A stretch of 9,626 nucleotides of DNA from contig CANGSN010000081.1 in assembly GCA_947455805.1 (NCBI GenBank), positions 1 through 9,626 on the forward strand, read 5' to 3'. Below are positions 1 through 7,481 of this stretch, in pieces. The notes under the pieces are model-generated. The model was not told where the DNA came from. It saw only the letters and a list, made by a program, of their open reading frames with translations, and searched no databases. Position 1 is the first letter of the stretch. The number at the start of each line of letters is the position of its first letter. The stretch comes from Planctomycetota bacterium (GTDB taxonomy: Bacteria; Planctomycetota; UBA1135; UBA2386). The position numbers and the translations under genes are program-made.

Positions 1-2
1 GG

Positions 3-34
3 TTGACAGATTTGGGACATGGCCCAACATGTCC
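3..34 (+). promoter_or_regulatory. Candidate -35 box with adjacent inverted repeat upstream of the secreted-protein gene
   Basis: A perfect TTGACA lies at 3-8. It is followed by a perfect 7-bp inverted repeat, GGACATG (15-21) and CATGTCC (28-34), with a 6-nt spacer. At 16-17 nt spacing from the TTGACA only a poor -10 (around CAACAT, 25-30) is seen, so promoter function is uncertain. The dyad would sit between -35 and -10 or over the -10, a usual place for a repressor operator. It could instead be part of the 3' end of an upstream gene outside the window. No T-run follows the dyad, so an intrinsic terminator is less likely. Confidence 0.3.
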
Positions 35-129
35 GTGGCACCGGATCGTCCACCCGGGTCATCCCCCTGACGAAGCCCCCTCGACGTCAGGCCCAGCGTG
101 GGAACCGCTGCCTGCCCCCTCTCACCAAC

Positions 130-133
130 GGAG
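130..133 (+). promoter_or_regulatory. Ribosome binding site (GGAG) fixing the start at 140
   Basis: GGAG sits 6 nt before the ATG at 140. It decides between this start and an in-frame ATG at 98, which would put 14 non-hydrophobic residues in front of the signal peptide. Confidence 0.7.
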
Positions 134-139
134 AGCCCC

Positions 140-3100
140 ATGGTCGTTGCTTGGAAGAACCTCGTGCGCAGCGTCAGCGCACTCATTGCGGCGTCGTCTC
201 TGCTCGCTCAGTCCCCGTGGCAGGCCATCGAGGTCGCCACGGCCCCGCCGGCGCGCACCGGCTTCGCACTGCTGCCGATCGGCGGCGACGTGCTGCTGAT
301 CGGCGGTGATGCCGCCAACCCGAACGCCAGCGACTTCGCCTTCGACGGCATCGCCTGGCGTGCGGTCAACCTCGGCTTCCCGCGCCGCGACAACCCCGCC
401 GTTGCCGTGTTCGGCACCGAACGCTTCCTCGTGTTCGGCGGCTCGGGCGCGAGTGGCCCGCTGACGGACACCTGGACCAGCCTCGACGGCTTGCTGTGGC
501 AGCAGTTCGTCAGCCCGACGTCGCCTGGGGCGCTCGGTTCGCTGGCGATGGTCGGGGTGCCGGGCCAGGATCGCGCCGTGCTGATCGGGCAGAGTGGCCC
601 CGGCACGTGGGAGACCTGGTTCTTCTCGAATGCGAACGGCTGGGCCGCTGGGCCGTCGTTCTCCGCCCCGACGGCGCAGCTGGTCGCCGACACCGTGCGC
701 GGCGAAGTGCAGCTGCACCTCGGCGGCCTGCCGGGCTACGAAGTGCGCCGCCTGGTCGGCTCGGCGTGGACGCCGCTGACCACGCAGCCGAGCGGCCCGC
801 AGTTCGGCGAGGTCGCGTTCGAGGCACGGCGCGGCAAGGCGCTGTTGCTGGAGCCGTTCGCCAACCGCGCGACGACGGAATGGGACGGCCTCGGCTTCGG
901 CGTGCCGCAGGCGATCGGCGGCGCGTTCGTGCCGAGCGATCGCACGGCGATGGCGTGGTTCGCGGCGCGGCAGGAGATGCTGCTGGTCACCAACTACGGC
1001 GGCGCGATCGAAGCCTGGCGCTACGTCGCCTCGCCGGCGCCGGCGGCGTTCGCGTTCGGCACGCCGTGCGCGGTCGCCAACTATCGCATCGGCCTCGTGC
1101 CCGGCGACCAGTCGCTGCTCGGTGGTGTGCATCGCCTGCAGGTGAGCGGGCCGAGCAACGGCAACCTGAACGTCACGGCGCTCGGCCTGTCGACGGCGCA
1201 GTTCGCCGGCGTGCCGCTGCCGCTGCCGTTGCCGGTCGGCGCGCAGACGTGTCCGCTGCTGGTCGAGCCGCTGGTGCTGTCGCTGCTCGGCACGACGCTG
1301 CCGGTCACCCAGTCCATCGCCTTGCCCGGTTCGCCGAGCCTGCTCGGCGCGCGCTACGCGACGCAAGCGGTGCAGCTCGGCGCCGCCGGCTTCGCGGCCA
1401 CCAGCAACGGCCTGCAGGTGCAGTTCGGCCTGCCGCTGCCCGAGAGCGAGCTGATCGAGTCGTTCTCGCTGCCGACGAACCGCGACCTCGCCGCCTCCGG
1501 CGACACGTGGAGCGGCGGCGCGGTGTCGCCGGCACGGATCGGCGGTGACGGCCGGCACGGCTCGTTCGACGCGGCGTTCGGCCAGAGCCTCGGCAACAAC
1601 GTGTTCGAGTGGAACACCGACAACCAGACGATCCCGGCTTCGGCGACGTTGTCCGGGCAGAGCGAAGTGGTCACCGATGGCCGCTTCTTCTTCTCCGACC
1701 TGGTCGTGCCGGCCGGCGTGACCGTGCGCTTCGTCGGCAGCGCGCCGGTGCAGCTGTTCGTGCGCGGCCGCGTCGACGTGCAGGGCACGATCGACGTGTC
1801 CGCAGCGGAGATGCCGGCAGTGATCGGGCAGGCCGGCCTCGGCAACGGCCAGCGCGTCAGCACCTTCAACGCGCGCGGGCCCGTCAACCAGCTGGCCCAG
1901 GGCCAGGTCGGTGGGGCCGGCGGCCCCGGTGGTGGACGCGGCGGCAACGGCGGCAACGAGTGCGACGGCAACGGCCCCGCGACGCAGGTCGTCGGCGGCG
2001 TGACGGTGTTCCTCAACAATGGCCAGAACGGCGAGGACGTGCGCGTTTCGGCGGCGCACGCCTACCTGGCGCAGGCCATCGGCACCGCCGGTGCTGGCGC
2101 GCCGCTGGCGGCCAGCACCGGGCTGAACGCCACGGCACTGACGCAGTTGGTGTCGGTCTGGCGCGCGGCGTTCTCGCGCGGCGGTGGTGGCGGCGGCTAC
2201 ATGCTCGCTGGCGTGGGGCCGACCCTGCCCGTGATCGGCACCGGCATCGGCCAGCAGCCGTTCAGCTCGGCTCCCGTGCCGCAGGCGAACGCGTTCCCGC
2301 TGCTGCCGTTGCCGCAGCCGGCCCCGGTCGGCTTCCGCTCGCTCGACCACTTCCTGGTCGGCGGCTCGGGTGGCGGCGGTGGCGGCTCGCACACGTTCGG
2401 GCTGCTGCAGGGGTCGGCGGCGACCTCGATTGGTGAGCGCTTCCTTGCTGGCCATGCCGGCACTGGCGGTGGTGGTGCGCTGGCGATCCGCGCCGGCGGC
2501 AACCTCGTCGTCGGCAGCGCTGCGGCGCTGCGTTCCCGCGGCGGCAATGGCGTGCTGATCCTGGGCGACGATCCCATTGGCTCTCCGCTCGTGCAGGACA
2601 CGATCTTCGGCATCTCGTCGCCGGGCGGCGGCGGCTCCGGTGGCTCGGTGCTTCTGCAAGCCGACGGCCTCGTGCAGTTCGCCGGCGCCGTCGACACGTC
2701 CGGTGGTCTCGGCAGCCGCGTCGGCGGCGTCATCACGGCGTCACTGGCTGTGCAGGCGCAAGCCGGTGCCGGCTCGAACGGCTTCTACCGCATCGAGCAG
2801 CCGTTCGGCGGCATCGTCTTCACCGGCACCGGTGTGCCGGCGTTCACCCCCGGCACCAACACCGGCACACTGACCGATGTCGACGCGCGCACCGGTTCGC
2901 GTTCGATCTGGCTGCTGCCGTCGTCGCCGGGTCTGCCGGTCTACGTGCGCTACGAACTGCTGGTGCGCATCAACGGCCTGCCGGTGCTGTTCAGCGACGA
3001 TGCGAGCCTGTCGCCGCTCGCCGCCGACGACCCGGCGGGTCCGGTGCAGCTGCGCTTCCAGGGCGGCCGTTTCGATCCGCTGACCGGCACCGTGGCGCCG

Positions 3101-3247
3101 GGCTCGGTCGGTCCGTGGCGCAGCAAGCTCGCCGCGGGCCCGACGTCGGTGAACCGCGACTACGCGACGATGGTGCGCTTCGACCTGGTGCTCGACAAGA
3201 CGCAGGGCGTCAGCGAAGTGCTCGAGCTGCGCATCGTGTATCGCTGA
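140..3247 (+). CDS. Large exported Kelch-like / glycine-rich mosaic protein
   Basis: The product has 1035 residues and is probably secreted or surface-attached; its function is unknown. Residues 1-24 look like a Sec signal peptide (K6 and R10, then a hydrophobic SALIAASSLLA stretch, cleavage near AQS). Residues about 45-300 hold repeated hydrophobic-GG units (VLLIGGD 51-57, FLVFGG 96-101, VLIG 147-150) followed by W-containing strands, as in Kelch-type beta-propellers. Residues about 305-430 form a separate module starting at FGTPC, with Cys310 and Cys371 possibly paired. Residues 515-555 (VPAGVTVRFVGS and VRGRVDVQGTIDVS) open a region of short beta repeats broken by Gly-rich blocks at 591-605, 681-686, 741-750, 775-779 and 829-836, suggesting a beta-helix with Gly loops. 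A C-terminal beta-rich part (about 900-1035) has no Gly blocks. Only four lysines occur in the whole chain. The ATG at 140 is chosen for its Shine-Dalgarno and signal peptide. Similar FGTPC and Gly-rich modules are, from memory, common in GC-rich Planctomycetota; this was not searched. Confidence 0.85.
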   Translation: MVVAWKNLVRSVSALIAASSLLAQSPWQAIEVATAPPARTGFALLPIGGDVLLIGGDAANPNASDFAFDGIAWRAVNLGFPRRDNPAVAVFGTERFLVFGGSGASGPLTDTWTSLDGLLWQQFVSPTSPGALGSLAMVGVPGQDRAVLIGQSGPGTWETWFFSNANGWAAGPSFSAPTAQLVADTVRGEVQLHLGGLPGYEVRRLVGSAWTPLTTQPSGPQFGEVAFEARRGKALLLEPFANRATTEWDGLGFGVPQAIGGAFVPSDRTAMAWFAARQEMLLVTNYGGAIEAWRYVASPAPAAFAFGTPCAVANYRIGLVPGDQSLLGGVHRLQVSGPSNGNLNVTALGLSTAQFAGVPLPLPLPVGAQTCPLLVEPLVLSLLGTTLPVTQSIALPGSPSLLGARYATQAVQLGAAGFAATSNGLQVQFGLPLPESELIESFSLPTNRDLAASGDTWSGGAVSPARIGGDGRHGSFDAAFGQSLGNNVFEWNTDNQTIPASATLSGQSEVVTDGRFFFSDLVVPAGVTVRFVGSAPVQLFVRGRVDVQGTIDVSAAEMPAVIGQAGLGNGQRVSTFNARGPVNQLAQGQVGGAGGPGGGRGGNGGNECDGNGPATQVVGGVTVFLNNGQNGEDVRVSAAHAYLAQAIGTAGAGAPLAASTGLNATALTQLVSVWRAAFSRGGGGGGYMLAGVGPTLPVIGTGIGQQPFSSAPVPQANAFPLLPLPQPAPVGFRSLDHFLVGGSGGGGGGSHTFGLLQGSAATSIGERFLAGHAGTGGGGALAIRAGGNLVVGSAAALRSRGGNGVLILGDDPIGSPLVQDTIFGISSPGGGGSGGSVLLQADGLVQFAGAVDTSGGLGSRVGGVITASLAVQAQAGAGSNGFYRIEQPFGGIVFTGTGVPAFTPGTNTGTLTDVDARTGSRSIWLLPSSPGLPVYVRYELLVRINGLPVLFSDDASLSPLAADDPAGPVQLRFQGGRFDPLTGTVAPGSVGPWRSKLAAGPTSVNRDYATMVRFDLVLDKTQGVSEVLELRIVYR

Positions 3248-3256
3248 GCGACAGGC

Positions 3257-3282
3257 GCGGCGTCGACTCCGGTCGACGCCGC
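3257..3282. terminator. Perfect 11-bp hairpin between convergent genes, probable bidirectional terminator
   Basis: GCGGCGTCGAC (3257-3267) and GTCGACGCCGC (3272-3282) pair perfectly around a TCCG tetraloop. The hairpin lies in the 45-bp gap between the stop of the secreted-protein gene and the stop of the converging Uma2 gene. There is no T-run on either strand, so it is not a textbook intrinsic terminator. Position and symmetry favour a role in ending transcription, or protecting RNA 3' ends, in both directions. Confidence 0.55.
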
Positions 3283-3292
3283 TGGCGCGAGC

Positions 3293-3853
3293 TCACCCGA
3301 TCGCGGGGAACAGTTCGCGCACGGCGATGGCGAACTCCGGCAGCACGCGGCTGCCACGCAGCACGTCGCCCTCGCCGGACACGACCGACGTGCCGTCCTG
3401 CCGGTGCACGACGACGTGGCGCGGACCGGCGGCTACGACCCACACCTCGCAGGCGCCGTGCGCGAGCCAGCTGTGCACCTTGGCGTGCACGTCGTCGTAT
3501 CCGTCGTTCGGCGACGTGACCTCGACCGCGAGGTCCGGGGGGCCGTCGAAGTAGCCGCGGCCCGCTGCCGGCGGCAAGCGTTCGATCCGCACGAACGCGG
3601 CGTCGGGCGAACGCACCGTGTCCGGGTTGCGCGCCAGCACGAAGCCGGTCTCGGCGAAGGCGAGCCCGAGTCGGTGTTCGCGCACGTGCCGTCGCAAGTG
3701 CTCGCACACTGCGGCGGCGACGGCTCCATGCCACCAGCCGGCGTTGCTCATGCGCCGCAGCTCCCCGGCGACGAGTTCATGGCGGTAGCCCGGCTCGCGC
3801 AGGGCCAAGAGTTGCTCGGCAGTGACCGGCGTCGCGTCCAGCATGGTCGGCAT
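3293..3853 (-). CDS. Uma2 family (DUF820) PD-(D/E)XK endonuclease-like protein
   Basis: The product has 186 residues, the usual Uma2 length. It begins with the typical TAEQLLALREPGYRHELVAGEL entry segment (Glu26 of HELVAGEL). It continues with SPDAAFV (Asp84), PPDLAVEVTSPND (Asp107, Glu111), Lys125 and the helix-strand ending GACEVWVV. These match the putative PD-(D/E)XK active site of PF05685, with the family's EV in place of ExK; Lys125 may replace the missing lysine. The family is widespread in cyanobacteria and planctomycetes, usually as orphan genes whose role is unproven. Two close ATGs are possible, at 3853 (MPTM) and 3844 (MLDA); neither has a well-placed Shine-Dalgarno, so the start is uncertain by three residues. 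The frame stays open to 4234, but the extra residues are Arg-rich, low-complexity and unlike the family. The gene converges on the secreted-protein gene and diverges from the 4086-8248 cluster. Confidence 0.85.
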   Translation of the reverse strand: MPTMLDATPVTAEQLLALREPGYRHELVAGELRRMSNAGWWHGAVAAAVCEHLRRHVREHRLGLAFAETGFVLARNPDTVRSPDAAFVRIERLPPAAGRGYFDGPPDLAVEVTSPNDGYDDVHAKVHSWLAHGACEVWVVAAGPRHVVVHRQDGTSVVSGEGDVLRGSRVLPEFAIAVRELFPAIG

Positions 3854-4085
3854 GGTAGCACCGTGAAGTTCCTCGTATGGCGCACCCCGGCGCCGACCTC
3901 TTCTGTGTCGGGTTCCGCCCTTCCGGTTACATCCGACCGGAGAATCTTCGACGCCACGGCGCCGTGCCTTCGGCGCGCCGGCGCAGTGCCACGGGCGCTG
4001 CCGACGGAAATCGCACGCCGGAACCAGCCGCCCGAGCCGAACTCTGGACCGGCACCGCCTGCACCTGCACGATGCCCGGCTGCCG
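3854..4085. other. Divergent intergenic spacer
   Basis: This spacer must hold the promoters of the Uma2 gene (-) and of the four-gene + cluster. No convincing -35/-10 pair is readable on either strand. Two dyads are visible: TCCGGT (3922-3927) with ACCGGA (3936-3941) across 8 nt, and the 12-bp palindrome CACGGCGCCGTG (3955-3966). Either could be an operator, but short dyads are expected by chance in DNA this GC-rich. No tRNA or small gene was recognised. Confidence 0.5.
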
Positions 4086-5051
4086 ATGGCCGATCCGAAC
4101 TCGTCTCCGCCGCCTCGCCCGCTGCGCATCCGTCCGCTCGCCGAACGCAAGAACCTCGTGCGCAAGGAGGACTTCGCCAAGGTCCTGCCGCCGGTCGACG
4201 GCTTCCTGCGGTGGTTCGAGGCGCTGCCGGACATCTACGGCAGCAAGGCGCTGAAGCAGGTCGTCGACCGCGTCGTCACCGCCCGCCAGCAGGGCCGCGA
4301 AGTCGGCGTGTCGCTCGGCGCGCACGTGCTGAAGGTCGGCTTGTCGCCGCTGCTGATCGACCTGATGCGCCGCGGCCTGGTGACGCACGTCGCCACCAAC
4401 GGCGCGTCGGCGATCCACGACTGGGAGACGGCCTACCAGGGTGCCACCAGCGAAGACGTCGCGCAGAACCTGCCCGACGGTTCGTTCGGCTTCTGGCGCG
4501 AGACGATGACCGGGCTGAACGGCGCCACGAAGCGCGCCGGCGAGCGCAACGAAGGGCTCGGCGAGGCGATCGGCCGGCAGATCCTCGACGACGAGCTGCC
4601 GTACCGCCACCTGTCGGTGTTCGCCGAAGCGGCGCGCCTTCGCATCCCGGCGACGATCCACGTCGCGTTCGGCTGCGACATCACGCACATGGATCCGGAG
4701 CTCGACGGTGCGGCACTCGGGGCAGCGACGCAGCGCGACTTCTGGACGTTCGCCGACACCGTCGGCCGCCTCGAGCACGGCGTGTGGCTGAACATCGGTT
4801 CGGCCGTGATCATGCCCGAGGTGTTCCTGAAGGCGGTGTCGATCGCGCGCAACCGCGGCCAGCTCGGCCAGGACTTCCTGACCGCGAACTTCGACATGCT
4901 GCAGCAGTACCGCGCGTTCACCAACGTCGTGCAGCGCCCGCCGAAGGAAGGCAAGTCGATCCTGGCGATGCACGAGATCGTGCTGCCGCTGCTGCACCAG
5001 GCCATCCTGTGCACCGCCGAAGCCCGCGGCTGCCTGTCGGAGCCACGCTGA
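4086..5051 (+). CDS. Deoxyhypusine-synthase-like Rossmann protein, function unknown
   Basis: The product has 321 residues, soluble, with no signal peptide. It resembles the deoxyhypusine synthase (DHS, PF01916) superfamily: SLGAHVLKVGLSPLLIDLM (77-95), a nucleotide-binding-like ATNGASAIHDWE (103-114), ATSEDVAQNLPDGSFG (120-135), GCDITHMDPELDG (196-208) and LNIGSAVIMPEVFLKAV (235-251). DHS uses NAD and spermidine to modify eIF5A/aIF5A, but bacteria lack that substrate. The SWGK-type loop carrying the catalytic lysine in true DHS is not recognisable; Lys287 and Lys290 lie in the comparable C-terminal region. A different NAD-dependent reaction on another amine or sugar is therefore more likely; this is inference. 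The ATG at 4086 has no visible Shine-Dalgarno and may sit near the transcript start. The stop overlaps the HldE start by 1 nt (TGATG), implying coupling with heptose activation. The family call is moderately sure; that this is a real gene is nearly certain. Confidence 0.8.
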   Translation: MADPNSSPPPRPLRIRPLAERKNLVRKEDFAKVLPPVDGFLRWFEALPDIYGSKALKQVVDRVVTARQQGREVGVSLGAHVLKVGLSPLLIDLMRRGLVTHVATNGASAIHDWETAYQGATSEDVAQNLPDGSFGFWRETMTGLNGATKRAGERNEGLGEAIGRQILDDELPYRHLSVFAEAARLRIPATIHVAFGCDITHMDPELDGAALGAATQRDFWTFADTVGRLEHGVWLNIGSAVIMPEVFLKAVSIARNRGQLGQDFLTANFDMLQQYRAFTNVVQRPPKEGKSILAMHEIVLPLLHQAILCTAEARGCLSEPR

Positions 5052-6529
5052 TGAGCGCCGCCACCAACCGCCGTCTCGCCGAGATCCTGGGAGCCCTGCC
5101 GACGACGCGCATCCTCGTCGTCGGCGACCTGATCCTCGACCGCTACGCCGACGGCAAGGCGCAGCGTGTGTCGCCGGAAGCGCCGGTGCTGGTGTTCGAG
5201 GCGGGCGAAGAACGCTACCTGCTCGGCGGCGCCTGCAACGTCGCCGCCAACCTGCGCGAACTCGGCGCCTCGACGTCGGTGCTCGGCGTCATCGGCGACG
5301 ACGAAGGCGGACGCACGCTGCGCCAGCTGCTGCAGGATGCCGACATCGACACCCAGGCGCTGGTCGTCGACAGCACGCGGCCGACGACGCGCAAGACGCG
5401 CTACGTCGCGAAGACGATGCAGGTGCTGCGCGTCGACGAGGAGAGCAGAGCGCCGGTCGCCGGCTCGGCCGAGGCGCAGATGCTGGCGCTGCTCGAGCAG
5501 CGGCCGTTCCCGTGGAAGAGCGTGCTGCTCAGCGACTACGGCAAGGGTGTCTTGACGCCGCGCATCATCCAGGCGGCGATCGCCGCGGCGAAGTCGCAGG
5601 GCGGCGTCGTCGTCGTCGACCCGAAGGGCAAGGACTACTCGATCTACCGCGGCGTCGACCTGCTGACGCCCAACCGCGAAGAGGCCGAAGCGGCGACCTC
5701 GGTGTCGATCCGCACCACGGATGACATGCACCGGGCGGCGCGGCGACTGCGCGACATCACCGGCATCCAGACCGCGGTGATCACGCTCGGCAAGGACGGC
5801 ATCTTCTTCGAGACCGGCGACGGCTCGCACAAGATCCTGCCGACCGAGGCTCGAGCTGTGTTCGACGTCACCGGTGCCGGCGACACGGTCGTCGCGGTGC
5901 TCACCTACTCGCGCGCCTGCGGCGTCGGCCTCGAGGAGAGCCTGCGCCTTGCCAACCACGCCGCCGGCATCACCGTCGGCAAGGTCGGCACCTGGGCGCC
6001 GAGCCGCCGCGAGATCCTGGCCCGCCTCGGCGACACCGCGCCGGGCAGCGAAGGCAAGATCCTGACGCACGAACAAGCGGCGGAAGTGGCGAGCCGCTTG
6101 CGCGCCGAGGGCCGTCGCCTCGTGTTCACCAACGGCTGCTTCGACATCCTGCACGCCGGCCACTGCGACTACCTGCAGAAGGCGCGCACCTATGGCGACG
6201 CGCTGATGGTGGGGGTCAACACCGACGCCTCGGTGCAGCGCCAGCAGAAGGGCCCGGGCCGGCCGTTCAACACGCTCGACGACCGCGCCGCCGTGCTCGC
6301 AGCGCTGCAGGCGGTCGACTATGTGGTGCCGTTCGACGACGACACGCCGAAGCTGCTGATCGAGAAGGTCACGCCGCACGTGCTCGCCAAGGGCGAGGAC
6401 TGGCGCGACAAGGGCGTCGTCGGCCAGGAGTGGGTCGAGAAGCACGGCGGCCAGGTCGTGCTGGTGCCGCTGGTCGCCGGCCGCTCGACGACCAACGTCG
6501 TGCAGAAGATCCTGCAGACCGGGAAGTGA
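5051..6529 (+). CDS. hldE: Bifunctional heptose-7-phosphate kinase / heptose-1-phosphate adenylyltransferase
   Basis: The product has 492 residues, close to the E. coli HldE length (477). The N-terminal PfkB/ribokinase-like half phosphorylates D-glycero-beta-D-manno-heptose 7-phosphate at C1. It shows VGDLILDRY (24-32), GGACNVAANL (59-68), DYGKGVL (162-168), TPNREEAE (206-213) and the PfkB signature DVTGAGDT (272-279), with Asp278 as catalytic base. The C-terminal cytidylyltransferase-like half transfers AMP from ATP to heptose 1-phosphate, giving ADP-heptose. It shows FTNGCFDILHAGH (359-371), which contains the HxGH site (368-371), then GVNTD (388-392), GED (448-450) and GRSTT (477-481). Both halves look intact. 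The intermediate C7 phosphatase (GmhB), the isomerase (GmhA) and the epimerase (HldD) are not in the window. A GGAG at 5039-5042, 8 nt before the ATG, supports the start. The frame is open upstream to 3404, but that part is the shadow of other genes. It lies between the DHS-like gene and a nucleotidyltransferase gene in one likely operon. Confidence 0.95.
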   Translation: MSAATNRRLAEILGALPTTRILVVGDLILDRYADGKAQRVSPEAPVLVFEAGEERYLLGGACNVAANLRELGASTSVLGVIGDDEGGRTLRQLLQDADIDTQALVVDSTRPTTRKTRYVAKTMQVLRVDEESRAPVAGSAEAQMLALLEQRPFPWKSVLLSDYGKGVLTPRIIQAAIAAAKSQGGVVVVDPKGKDYSIYRGVDLLTPNREEAEAATSVSIRTTDDMHRAARRLRDITGIQTAVITLGKDGIFFETGDGSHKILPTEARAVFDVTGAGDTVVAVLTYSRACGVGLEESLRLANHAAGITVGKVGTWAPSRREILARLGDTAPGSEGKILTHEQAAEVASRLRAEGRRLVFTNGCFDILHAGHCDYLQKARTYGDALMVGVNTDASVQRQQKGPGRPFNTLDDRAAVLAALQAVDYVVPFDDDTPKLLIEKVTPHVLAKGEDWRDKGVVGQEWVEKHGGQVVLVPLVAGRSTTNVVQKILQTGK

Positions 6530-6530
6530 C

Positions 6531-7481
6531 GTGACCGGGCCGCGCGGCGAGCTGCCGATCCTGCCGGTCGGCACGCAGGTGGTGACCACCACGGACCTGC
6601 GCGGTGACGCCGGCGGCGTGCGCGTTCCTCGCGGCGCGCTCGGCACGATCCTGAAGGCGCCGAACGACCTGCAGCATCCGTACTGGGTGCGCCTCGTCGA
6701 CGGTGCGGAGCTGTCGCTGCGCCGCGACCAGCTGGCGACGCTGGCGCGCTACCAGGACCGCGAACTCGCAGGCCCGCCGCTCGGCGCCCAACTCGGCGGC
6801 TCGGCCCTGTTCGAACGCGTGATCCTGCGCGTCGTCGTCGGTTCGCGCGCCTACGGCCTCGAGCACGCGGGCAGCGACACCGACCGCCGCGGCGTGTTCC
6901 TGCCGCCGGCCGAACTGCACTGGTCGTTGTTCGGCGTGCCCGAGCAGATCGACGACGAGCCGGCCCAGGAGACCTACTGGGAGCTGCAGAAGTTCGTCGT
7001 CATGGCGCTGAAGGCCAATCCGAACGTGCTCGAGTGCCTGTGGTCGCCGCAGGTCGAGCACAGCACGGCGCTCGGCCGCGAACTGCTGGCGATGCGTTCG
7101 TGCTTCCTGTCGCAGCTCGTGTTCCAGACCTACTCTGGCTACGTCGCCTCGCAGTTCCGCAAGATCGAAGCCGACGTGCGCCAGCATGGCGCGCCGAAGT
7201 GGAAGCACGTGATGCACCTGCTGCGCCTGCTCGCCGCCGGCGTGCACGTGCTGACCACCGGCGAGGTGCCGGTCGCGGTCGGGCCGCTGCGCGAGCGCCT
7301 GCTCGCCGTGCGTGATGGGGTGTTGCCGTGGGCCGAGGTCGAAGCGTGGCGGCAGCAGCTGCACCAGCAGTTCACCGCCGCCGCGGCTGTGACGTCGTTG
7401 CCCGTTCGCCCCGACTACGAGCGCGCCGACGCCTTCCTGCGCCGCGCGCGCCGCCTGGCCCTCGAGGACACGCTGCCGTGA
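6531..7481 (+). CDS. RlaP-type nucleotidyltransferase with N-terminal SH3-like domain
   Basis: The product has 316 residues, starting at a GTG 1 nt after the HldE stop. GGGAAG at 6521-6526 is a weak, close Shine-Dalgarno, so translation probably depends on HldE. Residues 11-73 form a small, probably all-beta unit (LPVGTQVVTT, VPRGALGTIL, YWVRLVDGAEL) like an SH3/KOW-type barrel. Residues about 95-316 match the pol-beta superfamily nucleotidyltransferases of PF10127 (RlaP): GSRAYGLEHAGSDTDRRG (104-121) gives the GS motif and the metal-binding pair Asp116/Asp118. ELQKFVVMALKANPNVLE (151-168) and KWKHVMHLLRLLAAGVHVL (223-241) are the family's following helices. Family members transfer a nucleotide to RNA or protein; RlaP proteins have been linked by gene context to RNA repair, but no RtcB ligase or other repair gene is present here. 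The substrate is unknown. The stop overlaps the next gene by 4 nt (GTGA). Confidence 0.85.
   Translation: MTGPRGELPILPVGTQVVTTTDLRGDAGGVRVPRGALGTILKAPNDLQHPYWVRLVDGAELSLRRDQLATLARYQDRELAGPPLGAQLGGSALFERVILRVVVGSRAYGLEHAGSDTDRRGVFLPPAELHWSLFGVPEQIDDEPAQETYWELQKFVVMALKANPNVLECLWSPQVEHSTALGRELLAMRSCFLSQLVFQTYSGYVASQFRKIEADVRQHGAPKWKHVMHLLRLLAAGVHVLTTGEVPVAVGPLRERLLAVRDGVLPWAEVEAWRQQLHQQFTAAAAVTSLPVRPDYERADAFLRRARRLALEDTLP
7464..7468 (+). promoter_or_regulatory. Ribosome binding site (GAGGA) supporting the GTG start at 7478
   Basis: GAGGA lies 9 nt before GTG 7478, inside the 3' end of the preceding gene. It supports this start over an in-frame ATG at 7328, which would add 50 Arg/Ala/Pro-rich residues overlapping the upstream gene. 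Confidence 0.6.

Noticed and set aside
122..2659. An 845-codon open frame on the - strand
   Set aside because: It is antisense to the exported-protein gene, Arg/Ala/His-rich with no motif or Shine-Dalgarno; a by-product of GC-rich codon use.
3890..3960. Possible tRNA (GGGTTCCGCCC resembling a T-arm)
   Set aside because: No matching acceptor stem, anticodon arm or CCA end could be assembled.
3955..3966. 12-bp palindrome CACGGCGCCGTG as an operator
   Set aside because: Short GC palindromes are frequent by chance here; no second copy and no promoter elements beside it.
3854..4234. N-terminal extension of the Uma2 frame
   Set aside because: Arg-rich low-complexity residues with no family similarity, overlapping the DHS-like gene.
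3404..5050. Long in-frame extension ahead of hldE
   Set aside because: It covers the antisense of the Uma2 gene and another frame of the DHS-like gene. HldE homology and a Shine-Dalgarno start at 5051.
4433..6646. A 737-codon open frame on the - strand opposite the DHS-like gene and hldE
   Set aside because: Composition is Arg/Ala/Asp/His-rich with no recognisable motif; shadow of real genes on the + strand.
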